Assembly: GCF_001718835.1 (NCBI RefSeq)
Contig: NZ_CP013444.1
Coordinates: 3,348,001 to 3,412,000, forward strand
Direction: 5' to 3'
Length of the DNA stretch: 64,000 nucleotides
From: Burkholderia cepacia
GTDB taxonomy: Bacteria; Pseudomonadota; Gammaproteobacteria; Burkholderiales; Burkholderiaceae
The position numbers were made by a program, and so were the translations under genes. Positions 1 through 8,005 of the stretch are shown here, in pieces (within the stretch, counting starts at the first letter, position 1; the number at the start of each line of letters is the position of its first letter). Below the pieces are notes generated by a model that worked only from the letters and a program-made list of their open reading frames with translations, was not told the DNA's origin and ran no database searches.

Positions 1-793
1 CCAGCAGCGCCTGCACGTCGCGCGAATAGCTGCGCGTGTCGCCCTTGATCGTCACCGTCGACGGCAGCACGTTGCGCAGCCCGTCGGTGACGAATTCCGT
101 GCACGAGATCACCGCCTGCTGGCCCGGATCGAGATTGCGCGACACGATCGTCTGCAGCGCGAGCACGACCTGCGCGCCGATCACGATCGGATCGATGCCC
201 ATGTGCGGGCGCGCCGCATGCGTGCCGCGCCCGTCGATCCGGATCACGAAGTTGTCCTCGCTCGCCATGATGCCGCCCGCGCGCGTCGAGAAGGTGCCCG
301 CGCGCATGCCCGGCATGTTGTGCGCGCCGAAGATCGCGTCGACCGGGAAGCGCTCGAACAGCCCGTCGGCCATCATCGCCTTCGCGCCGCGGCCATGCTC
401 CTCGGCCGGCTGGAAAATGAAGCGCACGGTCCCGTCGAAATCCTTGCGCTCGGCCAGCAGTCGCGCGGCGCCGAGCACCATCGACATGTGGCCGTCGTGC
501 CCGCACGCGTGCATCTTGCCGGGCGTCAGCGACGCGTGCGCGCGACCGGGTGCGCTTTCCGCGATGTTCAGCGCGTCCATGTCCGCGCGGATGCCGATCG
601 CGCGCTTGCCGGTGCCGGCCGTCAGGTTCGCGACGAGCCCCGTGCCGCCGATCCCCCGATGCACGTCGAGCCCGAGTGTCGTCAGGATCGTCGCGACGAA
701 GTCGGACGTCTTCACTTCGTCGAAACCGGTCTCCGGATAGCGATGCAGGTGCTGTCGCCAGGCCTTCAGTTGTCCTTGCAGCGTGCTTTCCAT
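1..793 (-). CDS. M20-family amidohydrolase (hippurate hydrolase-like), 3' end outside window
   Basis: Reading the minus strand from the ATG at 793 gives MESTLQGQLKAWRQHLHRYP and an open frame to the window edge, so the C-terminus is missing. The frame contains the M20 metal-binding signatures: IRADMDAL, the MHACGHDGHM motif and the PAEEHGRGA segment that carries the catalytic glutamates, as in hippurate hydrolases and N-acyl amino-acid amidohydrolases. The family hydrolyses an N-acyl amide bond using two metal ions in the cytoplasm. It starts 35 bases after the diaminopropionate ammonia-lyase stop and is probably its operon partner, which would fit release of an amino acid from an acylated precursor before deamination. 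The substrate is not shown by the sequence. Confidence 0.9.
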   Translation of the reverse strand, partial: MESTLQGQLKAWRQHLHRYPETGFDEVKTSDFVATILTTLGLDVHRGIGGTGLVANLTAGTGKRAIGIRADMDALNIAESAPGRAHASLTPGKMHACGHDGHMSMVLGAARLLAERKDFDGTVRFIFQPAEEHGRGAKAMMADGLFERFPVDAIFGAHNMPGMRAGTFSTRAGGIMASEDNFVIRIDGRGTHAARPHMGIDPIVIGAQVVLALQTIVSRNLDPGQQAVISCTEFVTDGLRNVLPSTVTIKGDTRSYSRDVQALL

Positions 794-828
794 CCCGAAC
801 TCCTCGTCGATGTCGATGCCGATGCCGG

Positions 829-2070
829 TTACACGGCGACGGCGGCCGCCGTGCGATCCAGCCAGTCGCGCTGCCGCGCGAGCACGGCGTCGGCCGTCTC
901 GCCGACGCAGCTCCGGTACACGGACGGCGCCGTCGCGCCTTCCGTATTGATCGCCAGCACGCGCGACGTGGCGTCGAGCCCCGCCGCGCGTGCCTGTTCG
1001 GGGTCGCGCATCAGCACGTCCAGCCCCGCAACGCCGGCCGCGCCCGATTCGCCGATCACGAGCGGCGCGTCGCGGCCGGTGCCCGCCGCGAAGCGGCGCA
1101 TCGTGCGCACCGCGTCTGCGTCGTCGATCAGCATGAAGTGGTCGATGCACATCTCGAGGAAATCCCACGCCAGCGGCGACGCCTCGCCGCATGCGAGCCC
1201 GGCCATCACCGAATCGACGCTGCCGGTCGCCTTGGTCGCGCGCCCGGCCAGTGCACTCTGGTACAGGCAGTCGGCCTGGCGCGGCTCGACGACGATGAAA
1301 TGCGGCCGCTGCACGCCGTCGCGCTCCCACAGATAACTCGCGACGCCCGCGGCGAGGCCGCCCACGCCGCCCTGCAGGAACACGTGCGTGAACGCGGGCG
1401 CACCGGGCGTGTCCGCCGCCTGGCCGACGAGTTCGGCCGCAATCACGCCGTAACCCTGCATCACGTCGCGCGGAATCGCTTCGTAGCCGTCGTACGACGT
1501 ATCCGACACGACATACCAGCCGTTCGCCTGCGCGAGCTGTGCCGCGCAGACCACCGACTCGTCGTAGTTCCCCGCGATGCGCACGATCCGCGCGCCGTAC
1601 GCGGAGATCGCGCGTTCACGCTCGGCATCGACGTTCGCGTGCAGCACGATCACGCACCCGCAGCCGATCGCGCGCGCGGCGGCGGCGAGCGCGCGGCCGT
1701 GATTGCCGTCGGTCGCGCTGATCACCGTCAGGCCGGCGAGCAGCGACGCGTGGCGGCCGGCGATCAGATCCTGCGGGTCGAGGCCGTGCGTGCGCCGCAG
1801 GCGCTTCACGAGCCGCACCAGCGCGATCGGCGCGCCCAGCGCCTTGAAGCTGCCGAGCGGCGAGCGGCACGACTCGTCCTTGACCGCGAGCCGCGCGACG
1901 CCGAATTGCGCGGCGGCGTCGGGCAGGCTCCACAACGGCGTCGGCGAGGCGCCGAGGAGAGGCCAGTGCGACAGCCACGCGCCGCTTTCGTCGGCGGACG
2001 CGATGTTCATCACGCGGCGCAGCGCGTGGGGATAGGCGGCGCGCGATGCGCGGGGGTTGGCGATCAGCAT
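829..2070 (-). CDS. dpaL: Diaminopropionate ammonia-lyase
   Basis: This PLP enzyme converts 2,3-diaminopropionate to pyruvate and two ammonia. The product is 413 residues starting MLIANPRASRAAYPHALRRV, the usual length for the family. Near the N-terminus the segment DESCRSPLGSFKALG carries the PLP lysine (SFK). SATDGNHGRALA binds the cofactor phosphate side, and a GGVGG stretch follows at mid-protein, all typical of fold-type II enzymes. The frame is open further upstream to 2244, but the ATG at 2070 has a GGAG 10 bases ahead and matches family N-termini, so it is preferred. An AsnC-type regulator is divergent next to it and an amidohydrolase follows it. Confidence 0.9.
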   Translation of the reverse strand: MLIANPRASRAAYPHALRRVMNIASADESGAWLSHWPLLGASPTPLWSLPDAAAQFGVARLAVKDESCRSPLGSFKALGAPIALVRLVKRLRRTHGLDPQDLIAGRHASLLAGLTVISATDGNHGRALAAAARAIGCGCVIVLHANVDAERERAISAYGARIVRIAGNYDESVVCAAQLAQANGWYVVSDTSYDGYEAIPRDVMQGYGVIAAELVGQAADTPGAPAFTHVFLQGGVGGLAAGVASYLWERDGVQRPHFIVVEPRQADCLYQSALAGRATKATGSVDSVMAGLACGEASPLAWDFLEMCIDHFMLIDDADAVRTMRRFAAGTGRDAPLVIGESGAAGVAGLDVLMRDPEQARAAGLDATSRVLAINTEGATAPSVYRSCVGETADAVLARQRDWLDRTAAAVAV

Positions 2071-2252
2071 GGCAGGCTTGCTCCGGAGAGGCGGCCTCGG
2101 CAGAGGTCCGTTGGTTGAGTCGTATCGGGAAAGCGCCGGTTGCGCCTGCCCTCGATGAGCAAAATAATATTGCGCAGGCTGGTCAATAAAATCCCTAATC
2201 AAGCCGGCTTTGCGCAACAATTTCTCATTCTTTCGAGGTTTCACGCGCCATC
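2071..2252. promoter_or_regulatory. Divergent promoter region between dpaL and the Lrp/AsnC gene
   Basis: The 182 bases between the two divergent starts are distinctly AT-richer than the flanks around 2155-2230, with repeated TTGCGCA words and AATAATATT/CAATAAAAT tracts. Lrp/AsnC regulators commonly bind such AT-rich intergenic DNA and control both their own gene and the divergent target. Exact promoter boxes are not assigned. Confidence 0.45.
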
Positions 2253-2729
2253 ATGACCACCCCACTCGATGCGTTCGATCGCAAGCTGCTGATGGAGATC
2301 CAGCGCGACGCGCAGACGCCGCAGAGCGAACTCGGCGCGCGCGTCAACCTGTCGACCGCGGCCGTGAACCGGCGCCTGAAACGTCTCGCGGACGTCGGCG
2401 TGATCGAGCGCTACACCGCCGTCGTCGCACCGGACAAGGTCGATCATCCGCTGACGATCGTCGTCAACGTCGAGGTCGAAAGCGAGCAGATCGACCAGCT
2501 CGACGCGATGAAACGCGCGTTCGAGCGCTGCCCGCAGATCCAGCAGTGCTACTACGTGACGGGGGAATGGGATTTCGTGCTGATCCTGGCCGTGCGCAAC
2601 ATGGATCAGTACAACGCGCTCACGCGCGAGCTGTTCTTCGCGAACAACAACGTGAAGCGCTTCAAGACGCTGGTGAGCATGGGGCGGGTGAAGGTGGGGT
2701 TGGGGGTGGCGGTGGACGTGGAGGAGTGA
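2253..2729 (+). CDS. Lrp/AsnC-family transcriptional regulator
   Basis: A 158-residue protein with the two-domain Lrp/AsnC layout. Residues 1-60 form the winged helix-turn-helix (MTTPLDAFDRKLLMEIQRDA, then LGARVNLSTAAVNRRLKRLADVG). The rest is the RAM ligand-binding/oligomerisation domain, with the typical CYYVTGEWDFVLIL and a distal NNNVKRFKTLV segment. Length and domains are normal. Divergent placement from dpaL suggests it senses an amino acid, possibly diaminopropionate or a relative, and controls dpaL with the amidohydrolase; that ligand is inferred from position only. Confidence 0.93.
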   Translation: MTTPLDAFDRKLLMEIQRDAQTPQSELGARVNLSTAAVNRRLKRLADVGVIERYTAVVAPDKVDHPLTIVVNVEVESEQIDQLDAMKRAFERCPQIQQCYYVTGEWDFVLILAVRNMDQYNALTRELFFANNNVKRFKTLVSMGRVKVGLGVAVDVEE

Positions 2730-2819
2730 AATGCGAGCGGGAAGAACCCCAAGGCTTTTGCAATCAACGCTCGCCCTGAGGTTCGACAGGTTCACGACCG
2801 CTTACTACTGTCGCCCCAG

Positions 2820-3086
2820 TCAGCGAGTGCCAAAGCCGGTCACGGTTGCAATCAACGTAGCGCCGCAGGATGTTTTGTGTCCCTCGAAGGCGACGGGTAC
2901 GCCATCCACCTTGAAGTTCTCGTCGCCCTCGATGATGACGCAATCGTGATGGCCGTCGCGCGGGCAGGAACAACGATCTCCCTTGCGCGCAACGGGAACG
3001 CCGTGGACCTTGAACTGTTGTGCCGAGGTTTGGACGACTTCCCCACCGTGGTCGGTGGGGTCGCCCAGGCGAATGATTCGACGCAT
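2820..3086 (-). CDS. PAAR-domain type VI secretion tip protein
   Basis: An 88-residue protein made almost wholly of a PAAR domain: MRRIIRLGDPTDHGG, then two internal repeats (VHGVPVARKGDRCSCP and VDGVPVAFEGHKTSCG) with the His/Cys residues that bind zinc at the sharpened tip. PAAR proteins cap the VgrG spike of the type VI secretion system and help load effectors. It is the last gene of the vgrG-tli3-tle3 module, 107 bases after tle3 on the same strand. No separate toxin domain is attached, so it is a stand-alone tip. Confidence 0.9.
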   Translation of the reverse strand: MRRIIRLGDPTDHGGEVVQTSAQQFKVHGVPVARKGDRCSCPRDGHHDCVIIEGDENFKVDGVPVAFEGHKTSCGATLIATVTGFGTR

Positions 3087-3193
3087 GGCGTATCAGGTAG
3101 AGGAGTGTGGAGCATCAGCGCAGCTGTCATCGATGGCTTCCCGTCGAAGCGGGTCAGCCTCATGCAGCGCATCCCATGTGCTTTGCGGCGCAC

Positions 3194-5428
3194 TCATGAC
3201 ACGTTCGCGTCCGCGTTGGGCGCATGCGCCGCCTGCTCGTCGCTCGCCAGCCTCCACACGGTAGCCGTGTTCGAGACGGGCTGCTCACCCTTGACACGCT
3301 GCCACAGCGACGGCTCGCTCGCGACCGCCACCTTGGGCATGATTTGCCCCTCCTGGATGAACTGGCGCCGCTCGCTGGCTATCGCGCCCGCTTCGTCGCA
3401 CTGCCACCAGCCCGTTTGCGGGCAGGTGTAGCCGGTGACAACCGGCTTGGTTGCGGAAGCGACCGACGGTTCCCGACGAGGATAGGCCAGCGTGCGGTCC
3501 ACCCCCGGCGGCGGTTCGCCCGGTTCGGGCTGGTGCCCCTCGTCGTTTTCCAGGAAGTACGGGTCGCTGCATTTCCAGTCCGCCAGCGCTTTGAGGTAGG
3601 ACCAGTAGGCGACATCGGTGTAGCTCTGGTTCGTCCCCACCGCCAGGTCCCACGCCATCACCCCGCGCACCACGAATTCGTCTTTCGGCAGGGAGCTGTG
3701 ATTGGTCTGGTTGTGTGCGATCTTGATCAAATCCTCAGCCGCCTCGTCCACCGTCTTGTAGACCGGGTAGCTTTTCCCATAGATGTCTACCTCCATGCGC
3801 ACCACTTCGTAGTTCGGACCGTAGACTTGGCGGTATGCGTCCACGTCGCGGGCGTCGCCGCCACTGATAGTAGGCTCAAGCTTGTCTCGGTACTGGTGAA
3901 AATCCTTGAGGCGCCCGTTCCATCCAGCCAAATTCTTCCAGGCTGTGTCCCCAGCCGTATTCTTCGCCTGCTCCATGTGTTGCCGCAGTGCTTGATTCAT
4001 CAGCCACGGCACGGTGGGCGCGTTGATGTAGACGGCTTCTTCAGCCTCGTTCGGGGGCGAATAGACGCCATAAACGCCCAAGACTTTTTCGGACTTCGGA
4101 ATCCAGAACTCCGTGCGCTCCGTGCCGATCTCGTTGCCATCATCGTCCTTGGTGATGGCAAAGCTCTTGGCGCACGCAACGTAGCTGTATTTGCCCTTGC
4201 CTGCCTCGATGTTCTCCGCGAACATGCGCACTCGCAGGTTGGAGGCGCCCACGCGCTCCTGCTCGGATTGCATCATCGCGCGCCAGCCGATCGAGCGCAA
4301 CACACTGGCGCCCATCACCCGGTCGTGCGGGTTAGCGTAGACGTAGAACTTGCCGTATTCCTCGCGGTTCAACAGCGGCTTGCGTGCCGGGGTGCAGAGG
4401 CACATTTTTTCCAGCTCGCTGTCGGTCGTGGCGTCGGCATGTTCGCCGGCCTCCTTCACCACTTCAGCCACGGCCTTGAGGGTGGCAAAGCGCGCCGCCT
4501 GGGAGACCACGTAGGCCTCGCCGAACTGCGCGCACTCCATCAGGCCGCCGGGGTCGTTCAGGCTGAAGGGGCTGTTGCATACGAACAGCGCCTCCGGGCC
4601 GCGCACGCCTTGTTCCTTGAGCATGAGCGTGGCGAGCATCGACACCATGGTGCCCTGGCTGTGGCTGACGATGTTGATAGTCTCATGCGGACTGTTACGG
4701 CGAACGGTGGCAATCAGATGGGCCAGTCGGCGAGCGGCGTGCACATAGTACGTGCGTGGCGGGCAGTCGGTCAGGTAACGGTCCGTGACGGGGTTGACGC
4801 GCTGGAAGGCTAGCGTGAAACCTTTGTCCTTGCGGAACATGTGCCACAGCCCCGACGTGCCGTTCTGAAAAGGGCCTCCGCCCCAAGCGTCATCCTCATC
4901 CAGTGCGACCGGGTAATCGCGAAGCTCAGGATGGGTGCGGTCATTCAAATCGCCCGCGCTGGGGCGGCCGTAGTCACCCTTGCGCGACTTGAAGCCCCAG
5001 TAGAAGCGAATCACCGGAGACTTGGCGACCAAGTACTCGGAGTTGGCGGCGGTCTGACCGCCTTCGAAAAGAGGACGAGTGCGCTTGAGCGGACGATCGA
5101 GGCTGTAGGTGTAGTTGGGATCATCTTTTTTATAGACCGATGTCCGTAATTCGACTTCGCTCCCCCATCTCCCCAGTCGATCATTTAGGCCCGCGCAGAT
5201 ATGCTTCTCAGCGTCGTTGTACCACTCGCCCTCGCTGTTGACGCCATGCACGAAGATCACGAGGCACGGTAGTGGGTTGGTTTGGCGATACACCGGCTTG
5301 CCTTCGTGCTCTGGGCCATCGATGGAGCGGCCAAGTTCGAGTCCAAGCGGTGTGGATTCGTACTTCAGCCGCACCTCCTTGAGTTCATCGACCTTGGGAG
5401 TGAACTGCTTGAACTTGGGGGCTTTCAT
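3194..5428 (-). CDS. Type VI secretion lipase effector, Tle3-like
   Basis: A 744-residue alpha/beta-hydrolase that resembles Tle3-type antibacterial phospholipase effectors (DUF3274 group). The oxyanion-hole motif LVIFVHGVNSEGEWY lies near residue 60. The nucleophile elbow IVSHSQGTMVSM lies near residue 256, and a PHDRVMG segment further on is a possible catalytic Asp site. No signal peptide is present, as expected for an effector carried by VgrG/PAAR. Its ATG overlaps the stop of the last immunity gene (ATGA) and PAAR follows. Its first 19 residues recur, diverged, at the 5' ends of two immunity genes. Base composition is visibly lower in GC than the flanking core genes, a sign of transfer. 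Phospholipid substrate is inferred from the family. Confidence 0.85.
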   Translation of the reverse strand: MKAPKFKQFTPKVDELKEVRLKYESTPLGLELGRSIDGPEHEGKPVYRQTNPLPCLVIFVHGVNSEGEWYNDAEKHICAGLNDRLGRWGSEVELRTSVYKKDDPNYTYSLDRPLKRTRPLFEGGQTAANSEYLVAKSPVIRFYWGFKSRKGDYGRPSAGDLNDRTHPELRDYPVALDEDDAWGGGPFQNGTSGLWHMFRKDKGFTLAFQRVNPVTDRYLTDCPPRTYYVHAARRLAHLIATVRRNSPHETINIVSHSQGTMVSMLATLMLKEQGVRGPEALFVCNSPFSLNDPGGLMECAQFGEAYVVSQAARFATLKAVAEVVKEAGEHADATTDSELEKMCLCTPARKPLLNREEYGKFYVYANPHDRVMGASVLRSIGWRAMMQSEQERVGASNLRVRMFAENIEAGKGKYSYVACAKSFAITKDDDGNEIGTERTEFWIPKSEKVLGVYGVYSPPNEAEEAVYINAPTVPWLMNQALRQHMEQAKNTAGDTAWKNLAGWNGRLKDFHQYRDKLEPTISGGDARDVDAYRQVYGPNYEVVRMEVDIYGKSYPVYKTVDEAAEDLIKIAHNQTNHSSLPKDEFVVRGVMAWDLAVGTNQSYTDVAYWSYLKALADWKCSDPYFLENDEGHQPEPGEPPPGVDRTLAYPRREPSVASATKPVVTGYTCPQTGWWQCDEAGAIASERRQFIQEGQIMPKVAVASEPSLWQRVKGEQPVSNTATVWRLASDEQAAHAPNADANVS

Positions 5429-6189
5429 GGAGTCGGGCTCGGGTTGGCGGCGGACGGTTTTTGCTGTTGCTGCTTTTGCAACTGGCGCTCACGGTTGATT
5501 GAGGGACGCCAATGGAGGTCCCTTCTACACGTGAAATACTCAGCCGGACTCACTGGAAAACTGAGTTGTTCACGAGCGAGCTTGCGAATGCGGTCGCCCT
5601 CAGGATCTTGGGAGCTACTGGCCTGATATTTGAGCGTGATTTCCTGCTTTGTGGGATCTATGACGAACCACCTTGCGCCTCCCCATTTATTAAATGCTCC
5701 ACGTGGCCCCTCATCGCCTCCGCCTCCGGCATAGATGTCGTTTCCGACTACAACAACGTCGCTGCCACCGCTGACTTGTGGCCGAAGCAATTTAAACGTT
5801 CGCCCCTTGTCAAAGGAAACATAGACAGCCAAATCATTCCGGGCTACCACATAGGGGGAGTTGACCACCTTAAACACCCCCGTCGGATTGCCCTTCTTGT
5901 TCGCGTCAATCTGCGTTCGAACCCCCAACTGCTCGTCCACGTAGAACAAATTGTCTTGGCACGGCAAATTGAAGCCGGGCTCTGGATCATTCTCGATGTA
6001 GCGATGCTCATCAAAGCGATACACCACCTGCTTGGGCGGCCGCGCGATGTTGTTCAGCGTCTTCTCGCTGATCGTGTCGCCAAAACCCACGGACGCTGCG
6101 GCCCGGTCGGCGGGCGAGAGGCCACAGCCGGCCAACGACAGCATTGCTGCGGTTACGCTGGTCAGCATAGCAATGCGGGTGCTTCGCAT
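5425..6189 (-). CDS. Tli3-like immunity lipoprotein, copy C (next to the effector)
   Basis: From the ATG at 6189 the product starts MRSTRIAMLTSVTAAMLSLAGCG: a lipoprotein signal with lipobox LAGC, so it should be anchored in the periplasm, where Tle3 effectors act. The mature part shares with copies A and B the blocks GLSPADRAAASVGFGD, NNIARPPKQVVYRFDEHRY and the tail HWRPSINRERQLQKQQ. The frame also opens from a GTG at 6273 overlapping the upstream stop; that adds 28 residues ahead of the signal peptide that look like the effector N-terminus. The internal ATG has AAGGAG 9-14 bases ahead and gives a normal lipoprotein signal, so it is chosen. Stop and tle3 start overlap by four bases. Immunity role is inferred from position and the Tle3-Tli3 precedent. 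Confidence 0.8.
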   Translation of the reverse strand: MRSTRIAMLTSVTAAMLSLAGCGLSPADRAAASVGFGDTISEKTLNNIARPPKQVVYRFDEHRYIENDPEPGFNLPCQDNLFYVDEQLGVRTQIDANKKGNPTGVFKVVNSPYVVARNDLAVYVSFDKGRTFKLLRPQVSGGSDVVVVGNDIYAGGGGDEGPRGAFNKWGGARWFVIDPTKQEITLKYQASSSQDPEGDRIRKLAREQLSFPVSPAEYFTCRRDLHWRPSINRERQLQKQQQQKPSAANPSPTP

Positions 6190-6269
6190 ATTGGAAATAA
6201 CTCCTTGTTTCTGCGCCACTTCCTTGAGCCGATCGGCCTTGGTGACGAAGTTCTTGAACTTGGGAACTC

Positions 6270-7082
6270 TCACGGGTTCGGGCTCGCGTTGACGGTGACC
6301 GGATTATGCTGTTGCTGCTTCTGCAACTGGCGCTCGCGGTTAATTGAGGGACGCCAGTGCAAATCCTCTCTACAAGAGAAATACTCAGCCTGACTCACTG
6401 GGAAACTGAGTTGTGCGCGGGCGAGTTTGAACAATTCTGGATATCGCGGATCTGGCTCGGGCACCGGCCCTCCTCCCGACGCCAGTCGTTTCAAGTCATA
6501 CGGAGAAAAGGGTTTTCGCGCTATATATTGCAGCTCAATCTTTTGCTCGTCTGGCTTGATGACTAGAAATCTGATGGCCCCAAGGGTGAATGCTCCACGA
6601 GGCCCGTCTGCTCCGCCGCCGCCCAAGTAAATGTTGTCGCCAACGACGACGACATCAGTGCTACCACCAACATCAGGAACAATTTTGAAGGTGCGCCCCT
6701 GGTCGAATGAAACACGAACAGCTGCATCGCTTCTTGTGACCACGTAGGGCGAGTTGACGACCTTGAACACCCCTTCTGGATTGTGTTTTCTATTTCCGCC
6801 AACCTGCGTCCGAATGCCTAACCGCTCATCCACATAGAACAACTCCGCCTGACACGGCAGGTTGTACCCCGGCCCCGGATCGTTCTCGATGTAGCGATGC
6901 TCATCGAAGCGATACACCACCTGCTTGGGCGGCCGCGCGATATTGTTCAGCGTCTTCTCGCTGATCATGTCGCCGAAACCCACGGATGCTGCGGCCCGGT
7001 CGGCTGGCGAGAGGCCACATCCGGCCAACGCCAGCATTGCTGCGGTTACGCTGGTCAGCATGGCAATGCGGGTGCTTCGCAT
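6270..7082 (-). CDS. Tli3-like immunity lipoprotein, copy B (middle)
   Basis: From the ATG at 7082 the product is a lipoprotein (MRSTRIAMLTSVTAAMLALAGCG, lipobox LAGC) of 270 residues. It is the longest of the three copies because of extra residues before the C-terminal HWRPSINRERQ block. A GTG at 7166, overlapping the stop of copy A, would extend it by 28 residues of effector-like sequence (MRVPKFKHFVTKVDWLKEV). The internal ATG is preceded by GAGGAG and is preferred. The first ~70 mature residues are nearly the same as in copies A and C, while the middle differs strongly, which suggests that each copy may neutralise a different effector variant. Confidence 0.8.
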   Translation of the reverse strand: MRSTRIAMLTSVTAAMLALAGCGLSPADRAAASVGFGDMISEKTLNNIARPPKQVVYRFDEHRYIENDPGPGYNLPCQAELFYVDERLGIRTQVGGNRKHNPEGVFKVVNSPYVVTRSDAAVRVSFDQGRTFKIVPDVGGSTDVVVVGDNIYLGGGGADGPRGAFTLGAIRFLVIKPDEQKIELQYIARKPFSPYDLKRLASGGGPVPEPDPRYPELFKLARAQLSFPVSQAEYFSCREDLHWRPSINRERQLQKQQQHNPVTVNASPNP

Positions 7083-7162
7083 ATCGGAAAAAACTCCTCG
7101 TTTCAGTGCCACTTCCTTGAGCCAATCGACCTTGGTGACGAAGTGCTTGAACTTGGGAACTC

Positions 7163-8005
7163 TCACGGGTTCGGGCTCGCGTTGACGGTGGACAGGTTTT
7201 GCCGTTGCTGCTTCTGCAACTGGCGCTCACGGTTGATCGAGGGACGCCAATGGAGGTCCTCCCTACACGTGAAATACTGATCCGGGTCTTGATACCGGCT
7301 ATTGGCCACATGTTCGCGGGCGAGCTTGCGAATGCGATCTCCCTCGGGGTCTTGAGAATTGCCGGATCGATATTTACGCGTGATTTCCTGCTTAAAAGGG
7401 TCAATCACAAACCAATAGGCAAATCGGCGCTCACCAAATGCCCCATGCGGCCCGTTCTCACCTCCACCTCCGGCGTAGACGTCGTTCCCTACAACGACAA
7501 CATCGGCGCGACCACCAACCACGACGAATTTAAAGCTGCGCCCCTGATCAAAGGAAACATAGAGGCCACCGTCATCCCGAGCGATTACATAGGGCGAGTT
7601 GACCACCTTGAACAGCCCCGTCGGATTGCGCTTGCCGTTCCCGCCGAACTGCGTGCGGACGCCCAGCGTTTCATCCACGTAGTACAACTCCGCCTGACAC
7701 GGCAGGTTGTACCCCGGCCCTGGATCATTCTCGATGTAGCGATGCTCATCGAAGCGATACACCACCTGCTTGGGCGGCCGCGCGATGTTGTTCAGTGTCT
7801 TCTCGCTGATCGTGTCGCCGAAACCCACGGATGCCGCAGCCCGATCAGTCGGCGAGAGACCACAGCCGGCCAGCGACACCAACGCCGCCGTGGTAGCGAC
7901 CAGCAGCATGCCGCGCGTAACAACACGGCGATGCCATGAGCAGGAATGAGGCTGGTGCTTCAACGAGGTCTCCGTGAATGATCCCGCATGGCTGGCCCTA
8001 CTCAA
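7163..8005 (-). CDS. Tli3-like immunity lipoprotein, copy A (vgrG-proximal)
   Basis: The 280-residue frame starts with an ATG overlapping the vgrG stop by four bases. It has a lipoprotein signal within RRVVTRGMLLVATTAALVSLAGC, so the first ~23 residues may be a long n-region, or translation may begin at a later GTG. The mature portion shares GLSPTDRAAASVGFGD, the PPKQVVYRFDEHRY block and the C-terminal HWRPSINRERQ block with copies B and C. Unlike them it does not begin with effector-derived residues, so it probably represents the ancestral gene from which the others were duplicated. Confidence 0.8.
   Translation of the reverse strand: MSRASHAGSFTETSLKHQPHSCSWHRRVVTRGMLLVATTAALVSLAGCGLSPTDRAAASVGFGDTISEKTLNNIARPPKQVVYRFDEHRYIENDPGPGYNLPCQAELYYVDETLGVRTQFGGNGKRNPTGLFKVVNSPYVIARDDGGLYVSFDQGRSFKFVVVGGRADVVVVGNDVYAGGGGENGPHGAFGERRFAYWFVIDPFKQEITRKYRSGNSQDPEGDRIRKLAREHVANSRYQDPDQYFTCREDLHWRPSINRERQLQKQQRQNLSTVNASPNP

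Larger units (their letters stand above)
5345..8005 (-). repeat. Tandem duplication unit: effector 5' scar plus immunity gene, three cycles
   Basis: The tle3 start encodes MKAPKFKQFTPKVDELKEV. The same stretch, diverged, is read from 6273 (MRVPKFKNFVTKADRLKEV) and from 7166 (MRVPKFKHFVTKVDWLKEV), each time just after an immunity-gene stop and just before the next immunity gene's signal peptide. By eye 12 and 13 of 19 residues match the effector. The simplest reading is a tandem duplication whose unit ran from inside the immunity gene's 5' region to just past the tle3 start, leaving ~60-80 bases of tle3 in front of each extra copy. Confidence 0.75.

Noticed and set aside
36..2118. Long plus-strand open frames over the first 2 kb
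   Set aside because: They are opposite the amidohydrolase and dpaL genes, are Arg/Ala/Pro-rich and show no family motifs; high GC makes antisense frames stay open.
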